DNA of 64,000 bases, taken from positions 1 to 64,000 of the forward strand of contig WSXX01000015.1 in assembly GCA_009773515.1 (NCBI GenBank), read 5' to 3'. The notes below the pieces were generated by a model, which saw only the letters and a list, made by a program, of their open reading frames with translations, ran no database searches and was not told the origin of the DNA. Shown piece by piece: positions 52,844 through 61,281 of the stretch. The first letter of the stretch is position 1. Each line of letters opens with the position of its first letter. This stretch comes from Bacteroidota bacterium. Its GTDB lineage: Bacteria; Bacteroidota; Bacteroidia; Bacteroidales; Lentimicrobiaceae. Made by a program: the position numbers and the translations under genes.

Positions 52844-53701
52844 TTATTTTTGTTCGCCTTTTAAATTCGTGGTTTTTCCATTGTTTTCAATCACATCAAC
52901 AATTCTTGCAGCAAAAAGAGGAGCAACCCTTTCGCCAAATTTGGCAGATGGATGTGAATCACCTTTTTTCGCGGAATATTCCTCTTTCAGGTATAGCTCA
53001 CCTTCAGTTTCCAGACTGTAAAAGTCCCAAAGATAAATATTATCGTCGGGTGTATCCCACTCTGTAATTACCCAGTTCACAAATTCTTTGGTACGCTTTG
53101 CTTCCTCTTCCGTAACATTTGATTTTACATGAGCCGCAGCAGTCCAGAGAATGAATTTTGTTTCAGGAAACTCATTCAGTTTTTTCTTGATTTCAGCGTA
53201 CTGAGCTTTGTAATTTTCTTTTCTTTTATCGGAGCTCAGTGTGTCAGGGTTCCCTGTGTCTTCAAGTATATTGCTTACCGGGAAACAATGTTTGAAAATG
53301 ACAACATCGTAATCTTTTGTCAGAATTTCGAGTGTAGGCTCATCTTTATAAGGCTCACTTCCGGCATTCTCAACCCAAATGTTGTAATAATCATAAGGGT
53401 AGTTGTTCCATCCGTATGGATCCGCTTTCGGAAAGTTCTGTTCCGATATACGGTAATTGGTGTTGTTGGCTTTATTATATTCGTCAAACCAACCGGGAAT
53501 TGCTTCCTTTTTGCCCAGCATTCCCCTTAAACCACCACTTTGCCCTTTCCATATAACATGGCCGGTGCTGTGGTGCAGGAAGATAATATTTACTGGTTCA
53601 GCATCTGATTGATGCTCTGTGGTGTTTTTGCAACCCGAAAAAATAATTACTGATAGAAAGGTTGAAAAAACAAATAAAAATCCTAAATTTGTTTTGAACA
53701 T
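52844..53701 (-). CDS. SGNH-hydrolase-like lipoprotein
   Basis: A 285-residue exported lipoprotein: the signal FKTNLGFLFVFSTFLSVIIFSGC has its lipidated Cys at 24. NIIFLHHSTGHVIW (Ser45) occupies the block I position, and DSHPSAKFGERVAPLFA (Asp248, His250) the block V DxxH-like position of SGNH/GDSL esterases, with DYDVVIFKHCFPVS and FILWTAAAHVK between them. The block I GDS is replaced by HHSTG, so the assignment rests on the layout. It is first in the SGNH-acp-asnB minus-strand unit and divergent from the MBOAT gene by 54 bases. A likely role is transfer or removal of acyl groups outside the inner membrane. Confidence 0.68.
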   Translation of the reverse strand: MFKTNLGFLFVFSTFLSVIIFSGCKNTTEHQSDAEPVNIIFLHHSTGHVIWKGQSGGLRGMLGKKEAIPGWFDEYNKANNTNYRISEQNFPKADPYGWNNYPYDYYNIWVENAGSEPYKDEPTLEILTKDYDVVIFKHCFPVSNILEDTGNPDTLSSDKRKENYKAQYAEIKKKLNEFPETKFILWTAAAHVKSNVTEEEAKRTKEFVNWVITEWDTPDDNIYLWDFYSLETEGELYLKEEYSAKKGDSHPSAKFGERVAPLFAARIVDVIENNGKTTNLKGEQK

Positions 53702-53755
53702 AGTTTTTGGTTTTATAGTTTATAATTCGTGCAATATTAACGTAATATCAATCAG

Positions 53756-55195
53756 GTGCAGTTCAATTCGTTTCACTTTTTTATTTTCCTGCTGATTACC
53801 TTCCTGTTGTATTACGGGGTTAATCAAAAATTCAGGCAATCGGTGCTTCTGCTCGCGAGTTTCTTTTTTATTGCTGCGTTGAGCATCAAGTTACTTTTAT
53901 TTACCATTGCCTTTGTTGTTATAAACTATTTTTTGGGCATTTGGTTGCAAAAAAAAGTAGAAACAAGGTGGAGAATTAAAGTTTTTTGGGTAACAATTTT
54001 CGCCAATGTCGGAATTCTGTCTTTTTTTAAGTACATAAATTTCTTTTTTGAGAACATAAATTACCTTACCGGTTTCATTTCGACATCGTTAGCCCTTCCA
54101 TACCTCGATCTGATTATACCTGTTGGAATATCATATTATACCTTTCAGGCGTTGGGCTACCTGATCCGGATAAACAGAAGGGCTGAAAAAGCAGAATACA
54201 ACTTTGTTTATTTTGCCAATTACATGATATTTTTTCCGAAGTTTCTGGCAGGTCCGGTTGAAAGGTCAAACCTGTTTTTGCCGCAGGCAAGGGCTGGTGT
54301 GGTTTTTAATGCCGATCAGGTTTCTGACGGCCTCCGGCTTTTCTTGTGGGGAATGTTCAAGAAAGTTGTAATTGGTGACAATCTCGGGGCTCCGGTAAAT
54401 CTGCTTTACAATAACATCGAGAACTATTCAGGAGTAATGCTTATGCTTGTCTTTGTGCTGCAGGCTTTGCATCTTTATGCTGATTTTTCGGGATATACCG
54501 ATATGGCGCTGGGAATTGCCAAAACCTTCGGGCTTAAGCTTACACCAAACTTCAACCGGCCGTTTTTTGCCCGTAATGTCGGTGAATTCTGGCGTCGATG
54601 GCACATCTCGCTTTCATCGTGGTGCAACGATTTTATTTTTTCGCCTTTTATAGTCAAATACCGCAAAGCCGGCAACCGTGCAGCCATAGCAGGAATTTTT
54701 ATCTCATTTTTTGTAATCGGAATCTGGCATGGAGCCAACTGGACCTTTGTGGTTGTGGGTTTATTGCAGGGAGTGGCCATCAGTTATGAGTTTATAACCA
54801 AGCGAAAACGTTTGGAAATTGCTTCTAAAATGAATCCGTTACTGGTGCTTTATGGCAGCCGATTGATTACTTTTCTGTTTTTCTGCCTTACCCTGGTATT
54901 TTTCAATGCGCACCACATCAGCGATTCCTGGTATTTTCTGACTCATATGTTTCAGGATGTGCAATTTCAGCTGAGGGGAAACAGATTAATTTTTGATTCA
55001 TCCGGCTTTTTAATTGCAATGTTTGCTTTCTTAATTGTTATTGTTACTGAAGCCATGCAGGAAAATGGTGTTGATGTGGCTGGCAAATTTCTCCGGAAAC
55101 CGCGGATTATCAGATGGTCAGGTTATTACATTATGATTGCATCTATTTACTATTTCAGTGGCATTGGCGATACCTTTGTTTATCTTCAGTTTTGA
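53756..55195 (+). CDS. MBOAT-family membrane acyltransferase (AlgI/DltB-like)
   Basis: A 479-residue integral membrane protein with about ten to twelve helices. The start is GTG at 53756, and QFNSFHFFIFLLITFLLYY is the expected family beginning. Family marks are IPVGISYYTFQALGYLI, FPKFLAGPVERS, YADFSGYTDMALGIAKTFG, NFNRPFFARNVGEFWRRWHISLSSW, and FFVIGIWHGANWTFVVVG with the catalytic His325. MBOAT proteins of this branch take an acyl or aminoacyl group from a cytoplasmic donor and pass it to an acceptor across the membrane (alginate acetylation, teichoic acid D-alanylation). It is followed after 11 bases by an SGNH/DltD-like gene, the same pairing as in both systems. Confidence 0.93.
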   Translation: MQFNSFHFFIFLLITFLLYYGVNQKFRQSVLLLASFFFIAALSIKLLLFTIAFVVINYFLGIWLQKKVETRWRIKVFWVTIFANVGILSFFKYINFFFENINYLTGFISTSLALPYLDLIIPVGISYYTFQALGYLIRINRRAEKAEYNFVYFANYMIFFPKFLAGPVERSNLFLPQARAGVVFNADQVSDGLRLFLWGMFKKVVIGDNLGAPVNLLYNNIENYSGVMLMLVFVLQALHLYADFSGYTDMALGIAKTFGLKLTPNFNRPFFARNVGEFWRRWHISLSSWCNDFIFSPFIVKYRKAGNRAAIAGIFISFFVIGIWHGANWTFVVVGLLQGVAISYEFITKRKRLEIASKMNPLLVLYGSRLITFLFFCLTLVFFNAHHISDSWYFLTHMFQDVQFQLRGNRLIFDSSGFLIAMFAFLIVIVTEAMQENGVDVAGKFLRKPRIIRWSGYYIMIASIYYFSGIGDTFVYLQF

Positions 55196-55206
55196 AAAGC
55201 TTGACT

Positions 55207-56169
55207 ATGACAACAAAAACCCTGTCAAAATATTTCTTTAAGGCGCTGCTTTTTGCGCTGCCCGTTTTAATCTATGTTGTTTTTATAATTGTAGTCGATC
55301 CATACAATTTTATTGGTCTCTTTAAGGTTATTGACGATAAAGACAAGTTTCGTGTGGTTCAACGAACCGATGAAAGCAGCCCCCGCGGAAATATTTTATG
55401 GAAAACCGTTGCATTCAAGAAAAATCCTACGCCCAATATTATAATCGGCGATTCACAGGGAAAGGATATTGATGTAAGTATCATCAAGAAAAACACCGGA
55501 GAGGATTATTTTAACTTCTGTGCTCCCGGTGCCAGTTTTACAACCATTTTTAAAACATTCTGGTTTGCTGCTGAACAAACCCGCCTTGAAAAAGTCTGTT
55601 TTCAGCTGGCATTTATGAATTATAATTTGGAAAGAGAATATGATTTGTGGCACTTTGCCGGCAATTATTTTAAAAGGCCATATGAGTATTTTACCACCAA
55701 AGAGATATTTTTCGATGCAGTTGCTAATGTTGCCTGGGCTGTTACCCGCGATAAACGGATAGTTTCACGTTCATATGAATTTCTGCCTCCCGGCGAAATG
55801 GAGGAACTTGCCCAATTCCGGCTCGATCTCTTTTTTAGCAAATATTCTTATCCTGAACCCTATAAAGATGAGCTTCGCAAAATTGTGAAATATTGCGATG
55901 AAAATAATATTGAATACAGTTTCCTGATATTGCCGGTTTACAAAGGGGTGGATGAACATCTGGCAAAAAATAATCTGTTCGATGATAAGCTGAAGTTTAA
56001 AGAAGACATTTATTCTATGGGCTATACCTATGATCTCGATAAACTTTCAGGACTTAAAAAAGACCGCTTTAATTTTATTGATTATTTTCACCCTACTCAA
56101 AAGGTGATGGACTCACTCACAGGCATTGTCTGGGCGGCAGATACTACGAAATTACAGGCAATAAACTGA
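55207..56169 (+). CDS. DltD/AlgJ-like SGNH membrane-anchored protein
   Basis: A 320-residue protein from the ATG at 55207 (MTTKTLSKYF); the frame opens upstream inside the MBOAT gene. One N-terminal helix (about 10-30, ALLFALPVLIYVVFIIVV) leads to an extracytoplasmic domain. NIIIGDSQGKDIDV holds the SGNH nucleophile Ser83, FNFCAPGASFTTIF stands near block II, and FNFIDYFHPTQ holds Asp292 and His295. This is the layout of DltD and AlgJ/AlgX, partners of MBOAT acyltransferases that complete transfer to the acceptor. It is cotranscribed with the MBOAT gene. Confidence 0.82.
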   Translation: MTTKTLSKYFFKALLFALPVLIYVVFIIVVDPYNFIGLFKVIDDKDKFRVVQRTDESSPRGNILWKTVAFKKNPTPNIIIGDSQGKDIDVSIIKKNTGEDYFNFCAPGASFTTIFKTFWFAAEQTRLEKVCFQLAFMNYNLEREYDLWHFAGNYFKRPYEYFTTKEIFFDAVANVAWAVTRDKRIVSRSYEFLPPGEMEELAQFRLDLFFSKYSYPEPYKDELRKIVKYCDENNIEYSFLILPVYKGVDEHLAKNNLFDDKLKFKEDIYSMGYTYDLDKLSGLKKDRFNFIDYFHPTQKVMDSLTGIVWAADTTKLQAIN

Positions 56170-56180
56170 CTTGGCTGAGT

Positions 56181-57644
56181 TTAATACTTTGATTTTTTTC
56201 CGGCCGAATTAAAGGTGAGATTTGTATCGAAAATTACCTTTTGAGGTATTTTATAGGATGCCAGATTTTGTGCACAAAACTCACGGATCAGCTCTTCTGA
56301 AAATTGCGGCAGATCCGATTCATTCACAAAAACAGTTGCTTTTATTGATTCCCCGGTTATTTCATCGTGTTCCGACGAGATTGTACAATCAATTACCCCC
56401 GGATAGGTTACTATAATGGCTTCAATTTCTTTGGGACTGATTCTTATTCCTCTTACCTTGATGATTTCTTTTGCCCGCGATTGCATAAAGATATAACCCT
56501 CCTCATCAACTGTGGCCATGTCGCCGGTGTATAGCCAGCCGTTTCTGATGGTTGCAGCGGTTGTTTCAGGATCCTTAAAATAGCCTGCCATTACATTGTC
56601 GCCCTGCGCAATTATTTCACCGACTTGTCCGGGCTGTACATTTTCGCCATTTTCGTCAACTACCCTGAGTTTAACATCCGGAATTCCCCTTCCCAGAGAG
56701 CCGAGCTTGCGGGGCAAATCTTCGGGTGGCAGAAATGACAGTCGGGCTGTGGCTTCTGTTTGTCCGTACATCACGTAAAACTTTATGTCGGGGAAAGCTT
56801 CGGTAAATTCCGTAATAAATGCATTATGTAATTTTCCGCCTGCCTGCGTAACATAGCGCAAGGTGTGAAACTTTGTGGTTTTGAAGTCGCGGGTTTTACG
56901 GAGAAGAATCTGGAAATGACTTGGAACTCCTGCAAATCCTGTGCAATTGTATTTGTTGAGATCGTTGATGACACTACCGATAAAAATGAATGAATTATTC
57001 ATGTGAACCGCACCTCCAACCCGAAGGTGTGTGTGCAGCAACGACAGCCCGTAACAGTAATAAAACGGCATCACCACCTGAATAATATCGGAAGGAGTCA
57101 GTTTCAGATACTGGATGATTGAGCTGGTATTTGCAATGATATTCCGGTGGGTTATCATTGCACCTTTTTGCTCGCCGGTTGAACCGGAAGTAAAGATAAT
57201 TTCAGCCAGGCGGTGCCTGTCAAATTGCTGATCAGGAATTGCAAATTCTTCCGTTTCCGGGGATTCGCACCAGCTTTTTACACTTTCATCATCAAAAACC
57301 TTGAAGCCATAAGACGCAAACCTTGCCTGGTAACGTTTGCTGACGAATGCCAGCGTGGAACCTGTTTTTTCGAGCACTTTATCCAGATTCTCCAGCTCAA
57401 TGGCCGGATTTAGCGGAACACAAACATTGCCCGACTTCAGAAGCGCCAGATAAGCCGTGATCAGAAAAACGGAATTTTCGCTGAGAATCAGTACGTAATT
57501 ATTTTCGCCGTAAGCTTTACGGAATTGATCTGCTACTTTGACTGCTCTGCTGAATAGTTCAGGAAACCTGATGCTGTCATTCCCAACAACGGCTTCTTTG
57601 TCCATGAAGCGGGAATGTTCAAAGAAATAGTCAAAGACGTTCAT
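56181..57644 (-). CDS. Adenylating acyl/aminoacyl ligase (ANL superfamily, DltA-like context)
   Basis: A 487-residue ANL enzyme. Motifs: the P-loop IIFTSGSTGEQKGA (150-163), the MPFYYCYGLSLLHTHL middle region, VMYGQTEATARLSFLP (A5), GWLYTGDMATVDEEGYIFMQSR (A7/A8), IKVRGIRISPKEIEAI and the terminal SAGKKSKY with the A10 lysine. The protein stops just after A10, so it is a complete single-module ligase. It adenylates a carboxylic acid and loads it onto a thiol, most likely the nearby carrier protein. By eye I cannot decide between a fatty acid, a hydroxy acid and an amino acid. It lies 10 bases downstream of the NadE-like gene and is convergent with the DltD-like gene (11-base gap). Confidence 0.85.
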   Translation of the reverse strand: MNVFDYFFEHSRFMDKEAVVGNDSIRFPELFSRAVKVADQFRKAYGENNYVLILSENSVFLITAYLALLKSGNVCVPLNPAIELENLDKVLEKTGSTLAFVSKRYQARFASYGFKVFDDESVKSWCESPETEEFAIPDQQFDRHRLAEIIFTSGSTGEQKGAMITHRNIIANTSSIIQYLKLTPSDIIQVVMPFYYCYGLSLLHTHLRVGGAVHMNNSFIFIGSVINDLNKYNCTGFAGVPSHFQILLRKTRDFKTTKFHTLRYVTQAGGKLHNAFITEFTEAFPDIKFYVMYGQTEATARLSFLPPEDLPRKLGSLGRGIPDVKLRVVDENGENVQPGQVGEIIAQGDNVMAGYFKDPETTAATIRNGWLYTGDMATVDEEGYIFMQSRAKEIIKVRGIRISPKEIEAIIVTYPGVIDCTISSEHDEITGESIKATVFVNESDLPQFSEELIREFCAQNLASYKIPQKVIFDTNLTFNSAGKKSKY

Positions 57645-57654
57645 AAAACGATGA

Positions 57655-58641
57655 TTAGATCAATGGGAAATAATATGGATTGGCCCGAAGATAATCTGTT
57701 GTTTTTTTCTTTCTGGCAAAATTTTCAAAGATCATCTGAACTTCTTCAGCCGACATTCCCATTACTTCTCCTACTTCAGTGGTTGAATAACCGTTTTCGA
57801 AGCCATACCACATCGGGTCCATAATTTCGAAGGGAAGCTGATAGAAAAATTCTTCCTGGGTTTGCTCGGCGCTGTAAGTGTCGGTGGTTGGAGTGCGTTC
57901 AATAATTTCGCGGGTAACGCCCAAAAAATCAGCCAATTGATAAACCTGAGTTTTGTAAAGGTTTGCCTGCGGGTAAAAATCAGCACCACCATCTCCGAAC
58001 TTTACAAAAAATCCCTGGTCTATTTCATGTTTGTTGGCTGTACCGATGACCATGTAATGCATCATTTCAGCATAATAATAAACCATCGACATGCGGCAGC
58101 GCTGCTTGAAGTTTGAAGCAGCCACGATTTGCAGATATTCTTTCACCGGAATGATTTTGCTCTGCGAATTTCCGTCTTTGTCAATTACGGTAAGGTAAAA
58201 CAGCGGAGGAAGCTTTTGGTCAAGTCCTGTTTTATTGATGCCGATTTTAGATTTATCGGTTACCGGATTAAAATCGGGGAACACCCTTTTGATGGCTTCA
58301 TCGCGGCGTTCATAACATTTGAATCCTTCCAGCGCCGGACGGATGTTTTCAACAATATGTGGTACGCCGAACTTTTTTGCCAGGCGTTCTGCCAAACTCT
58401 CACTGTCGGGGCTTGAATCTTTTTCGGGCATCATCACCCCAAAAACCCTTTCGGGGCCGATATATTTTGCAGCCAGAGCCATGGAAACCGAAGAGTCAAT
58501 GCCTCCGCTTATTCCAACAACGGCACCCCGGCGTTTGTATTTTACAAATATTTCTTCTTTCAGCAAATTGCCCAAATGATCGGCCAGTGCCTCAATGTCT
58601 CTGATTTTAAGGATGTCTTTGGAAAAGGGAGGTTTGGTCAT
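57655..58641 (-). CDS. NAD-synthetase-type amidotransferase without glutaminase domain
   Basis: A 328-residue N-type ATP pyrophosphatase. The loop VVGISGGIDSSVSMALA (42-58) binds pyrophosphate. Other NadE marks are NFKQRCRMSMVYYYAEM, VIGTANKHEIDQGFFVKFGDGGADFYPQANLYKTQVYQLA and ERTPTTDTYSAEQTQEEF. The motifs fit ammonia-dependent NAD synthetase, which amidates deamido-NAD. There is no nitrilase-type glutaminase domain. It is the first gene of a two-gene unit with the AMP ligase, so it may be a repurposed amidating enzyme and not the housekeeping NadE; this cannot be settled from the window. Confidence 0.82.
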   Translation of the reverse strand: MTKPPFSKDILKIRDIEALADHLGNLLKEEIFVKYKRRGAVVGISGGIDSSVSMALAAKYIGPERVFGVMMPEKDSSPDSESLAERLAKKFGVPHIVENIRPALEGFKCYERRDEAIKRVFPDFNPVTDKSKIGINKTGLDQKLPPLFYLTVIDKDGNSQSKIIPVKEYLQIVAASNFKQRCRMSMVYYYAEMMHYMVIGTANKHEIDQGFFVKFGDGGADFYPQANLYKTQVYQLADFLGVTREIIERTPTTDTYSAEQTQEEFFYQLPFEIMDPMWYGFENGYSTTEVGEVMGMSAEEVQMIFENFARKKKTTDYLRANPYYFPLI

Positions 58642-58675
58642 AGGTTGAAAATTTATAATTATCGGGGTTATTTTA

Positions 58676-58683
58676 CAAATATA
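58676..58683 (-). promoter_or_regulatory. -7 box of the nadE-like/ligase unit
   Basis: On the minus strand TATATTTG (TAnnTTTG) lies 35 bases before the start codon at 58641. Confidence 0.55.
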
Positions 58684-58832
58684 AACACTTTGAAAGATAA
58701 AATGCTTTTGGTGTTAATACTTTTTTTTTTGTGAACTTTACTAGTCAGCCGCTGCATTGCTGTTTGTTCAATAACAGATATCAGAGAGCATTGTTTGGTA
58801 TTTTGCAAAATGTGAACTGCTTTGCCCTGATT

Positions 58833-59495
58833 TTATTGTTCTTCCCATTCGCGGTAAAACTCTTCCAGATAAGTCAGCATAAACTCATGTCTTCTTTCTG
58901 CCATCTGCCTTGCAGTTTTGGTATTCATAAGGTCTTTTAATAAAAGCAGTTTTTCGTAAAAATGATTCAGGGTAGGAGCGGAACTGTTTTTATAGGTTTC
59001 CTTGTCCATATTCAGGTTGGGCGCAATTTCGGGGTTGTAGATTTCGCGGTTTTTGTGACCTCCATAATTAAAAGTGCGTGCGATTCCAATGGCTCCCAGC
59101 GCATCCAGGCGGTCAGCATCCTGAATAACATCCAGTTCAGGTGATTTAAACTTCTGTGATTCATTTCCGCCTTTAAATGAAATATTCTCAATGATCAGAA
59201 TCACATGCCGGATAATTTCATCAGGAACATTCATTGATTTCAGAAAATCTCCGGCAATCTTTGGTCCCAGCGATTCATTTCCACCATGAAATTTTGAGTC
59301 TGCAATGTCGTGCAATAAAGCACCCAGTTCAACCACAAGTATATCCACAGGTTCAGTAGCGGCAATTCTACGGGCAGTCTTCCATACCCTGTAGATATGC
59401 CACCAGTCGTGTCCGCCTTCAGCACCGGCAAGGGTAGTTCGCACAAATTCAATTGTTTTGCTGATCAGGCTTTCGTGGTCATCCATTTTAATCAT
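58833..59495 (-). CDS. HD-domain phosphohydrolase (YedJ/YpgQ-like)
   Basis: A 220-residue cytoplasmic hydrolase. The HD metal ligands are seen as GGHDWWHIYRVW (His29 or His33), LGALLHDIADSKF (His62-Asp63) and QDADRLDALGAIGIART (Asp). The FHGGNESLGPKIAGDFL and GGHKNREIYNP segments are typical of the YedJ/YpgQ group, which dephosphorylates nucleotides or related compounds. The physiological substrate is unknown. The ATG at 59495 is used; one three codons further in is also possible. Confidence 0.88.
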   Translation of the reverse strand: MIKMDDHESLISKTIEFVRTTLAGAEGGHDWWHIYRVWKTARRIAATEPVDILVVELGALLHDIADSKFHGGNESLGPKIAGDFLKSMNVPDEIIRHVILIIENISFKGGNESQKFKSPELDVIQDADRLDALGAIGIARTFNYGGHKNREIYNPEIAPNLNMDKETYKNSSAPTLNHFYEKLLLLKDLMNTKTARQMAERRHEFMLTYLEEFYREWEEQ

Positions 59496-59569
59496 TGTCT
59501 GAGTGTTTTCGGAAAGCTAAAGTAAGAAAAATTGTTTCTTTAAGATTTACGAGCAAGCTGAAACAAAAA

Positions 59570-59593
59570 CAGCCCGCCATTAACGGCAGGCTG
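59570..59593 (-). terminator. Terminator of queD-folE
   Basis: On the minus strand the 9-bp stem CAGCCTGCC/GGCGGGCTG (one T-G pair) with a six-base loop is followed by TTTTTGTTT. It lies 25 bases past the folE stop. Confidence 0.88.
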
Positions 59594-59617
59594 CAGATGA
59601 TATTTTTCTGCGAACCA

Positions 59618-60283
59618 TCAGTTTCCGTGCAACCTTGAACCTATAAGGTGAATAAATTCTGCCCGGGTTTTATCCACCAGAAAAGCTCCTGTAAAATCAG
59701 AAGTTGTGGTTACCGAGTTTTGTTTTTGAATTCCCCTCATGCTCATGCACATATGCTGGGCTTCAATTACCACAGCCACGCCAAGTGGTTTCAGTGTATT
59801 GTTGATGGCATCTTTTATCTGGGTAGTGAGTCGTTCCTGAACCTGAAGACGGCGTGCAAAAGCATCAACAACCCGCGGAATTTTGCTTAATCCAACAATA
59901 TGTCCGTTTGGGATATAGGCAACATGTGCCCTGCCAAAGAAAGGAATCATATGGTGTTCGCACATCGAGTAAACTTCAATGTCTTTCACCAGCACCATTT
60001 GCCTGTAATCTTCTTTAAACATAGCCGATCTTAGAATATCTTCAGGCACAAGATCGTAGCCGTGTGTGAGAAACTGCATGGCTTTCGCTACACGCTCAGG
60101 TGTTTTTTCCAAACCTTCCCTTTCAGGATCTTCACCAATAAGTTTCAATATTTCGCGGTAGTGCGTTGCCAGTTTCTTTATGGTTTTCTGATTGTAGAGA
60201 TCGCGTTTTTCGTAACCATCTCTTATCTGGTAATCATCCATCATGTTTTCGATGATCATATCTTTTACAATTTCACTGCTCAT
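59618..60283 (-). CDS. folE: GTP cyclohydrolase I
   Basis: Converts GTP to dihydroneopterin triphosphate, the first step to folate and to 7-deazapurines such as queuosine. The 221 residues have [14 protein letters not shown], the zinc ligands in [20 protein letters not shown] and the Cys of [11 protein letters not shown], with [26 protein letters not shown] between them. Active-site residues are intact. It lies three bases downstream of queD, so the two are translationally linked and act in consecutive steps. Confidence 0.96.
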   Translation of the reverse strand: MSSEIVKDMIIENMMDDYQIRDGYEKRDLYNQKTIKKLATHYREILKLIGEDPEREGLEKTPERVAKAMQFLTHGYDLVPEDILRSAMFKEDYRQMVLVKDIEVYSMCEHHMIPFFGRAHVAYIPNGHIVGLSKIPRVVDAFARRLQVQERLTTQIKDAINNTLKPLGVAVVIEAQHMCMSMRGIQKQNSVTTTSDFTGAFLVDKTRAEFIHLIGSRLHGN

Positions 60284-60286
60284 GGC

Positions 60287-60709
60287 TTAGTTTTTTTGAG
60301 ATCCGTAATATTCAACGAAGTTTCTTTCAGTTTCAAAAAGTTTAACACAATGCAGCTGAGCGCCGGCTTTAAGAATGGGTGCTTCAAGCTGTTCCCATAT
60401 CGCAATGGCTAAATTTTCTGATGAAGCAAGTTTTTCGGCCATAAAATCAACTTCCAGATTTACATTTTTATGGTCCAGTTTATCAACTACAAAAAGGTTG
60501 ATGATTCTGCTCAGTTCTTTGAGGTTAATCAGAAATCCTGTTTCCGGATTTACCGGACCTTTCACAGTAACAAACAACTCATAATTATGCCCGTGCCAGT
60601 TAGGGTTTGAGCACTTGCCAAATACTTCCAGGTTTTTTGCATCATCATAATCAGACCTGAAAAGCCTGTGTGCGGCATTAAAATGTTCTTTGCGGGTGAT
60701 GTAAATCAT
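60287..60709 (-). CDS. queD: 6-carboxy-5,6,7,8-tetrahydropterin synthase (QueD/PTPS family)
   Basis: A 140-residue pterin synthase. I start it at the ATG at 60709 (MIYITRKEHFNAAH); the frame opens at a TTG inside a promoter box, so the longer form is unlikely. The zinc ligands are His in HFNAAHRLF and the pair in NPNWHGHNYEL; the Cys of GKCSNPNWHGH is the catalytic thiol. LDHKNVNLEV and a final Glu motif (KLFETERNFVEYYG) follow. It acts on the FolE product in queuosine synthesis. A role in tetrahydrobiopterin-like cofactors cannot be excluded. Confidence 0.92.
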   Translation of the reverse strand: MIYITRKEHFNAAHRLFRSDYDDAKNLEVFGKCSNPNWHGHNYELFVTVKGPVNPETGFLINLKELSRIINLFVVDKLDHKNVNLEVDFMAEKLASSENLAIAIWEQLEAPILKAGAQLHCVKLFETERNFVEYYGSQKN

Positions 60710-60727
60710 TTCATTGAGTTTATATTC

Positions 60728-60735
60728 CAAAAGTA
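60728..60735 (-). promoter_or_regulatory. -7 box of queD-folE promoter
   Basis: On the minus strand TACTTTTG (TAnnTTTG) overlaps the TTG at 60730. This shows that the longer queD start is unlikely. Confidence 0.55.
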
Positions 60736-60803
60736 AGAAATTACCTGTTCCTCTGAAATAAAAAAGTGTTTAATTTATTTTCAATAATATTAAACAGAAT
60801 ATA

Positions 60804-60823
60804 CCGGGTAATGTTTCACCCGG
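60804..60823 (-). terminator. Possible terminator after the bactofilin/AtpZ unit
   Basis: Stem CCGGGT/ACCCGG with an eight-base loop, followed on the minus strand by TATATTCTGTTT. The T tract is imperfect. Confidence 0.5.
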
Positions 60824-60888
60824 AGGGGTTTATTTTCGGGATATATTGATTTCAATAAGGCCGGTTCTGCCTACCACACTATATCTTT

Positions 60889-61281
60889 TTAACGGGAAAT
60901 CTGATTGTTTCTGGTAAGTCTGATAAACTGCATGACTTCGAAAAAAGTAAAAATTGTGTAAAGTACAAAGAACCCAAGGATGAAATTTACTGCATCGCTG
61001 CGGTAGCTTAAGCCATATACAAGGATGATAATCAGGTAAACAAACATTCTGATAACCGTGTGGGCCAGAAATCCTGTAACAAATCTTTTGGGTTCGTTTA
61101 TCGCTTTTTTTTGAAGTATGCTGAACGAAAGTATAGAACTGCCGAGGAAAAATGCCAGCACAAACGGCATAACAGGGCTAAACCATTCAGGCACAAATTG
61201 CCATGCAATTGCCATAAGGGCTGCAGCTGCAAAGGTAAGAATCAGTATTTTTTTTAGATAGTTGCGGAGTTCAGGGTTCAT
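60889..61281 (-). CDS. Four-helix membrane protein next to atpZ (AtpI-like)
   Basis: A 130-residue integral membrane protein with four helices (about 10-28, 34-54, 70-90 and 97-120). The basic loop KKAINEPKRFVTGFLAHTVIRMF lies between the second and third. It overlaps the atpZ stop by four bases (ATGA). Size and topology are like AtpI/UncI and similar small proteins found between atpZ and atpB in Bacteroidota, but sequence similarity is too weak to be sure. It would help assemble or supply Mg to the F-ATPase c-ring if AtpI-like. Confidence 0.65.
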   Translation of the reverse strand: MNPELRNYLKKILILTFAAAALMAIAWQFVPEWFSPVMPFVLAFFLGSSILSFSILQKKAINEPKRFVTGFLAHTVIRMFVYLIIILVYGLSYRSDAVNFILGFFVLYTIFTFFEVMQFIRLTRNNQISR

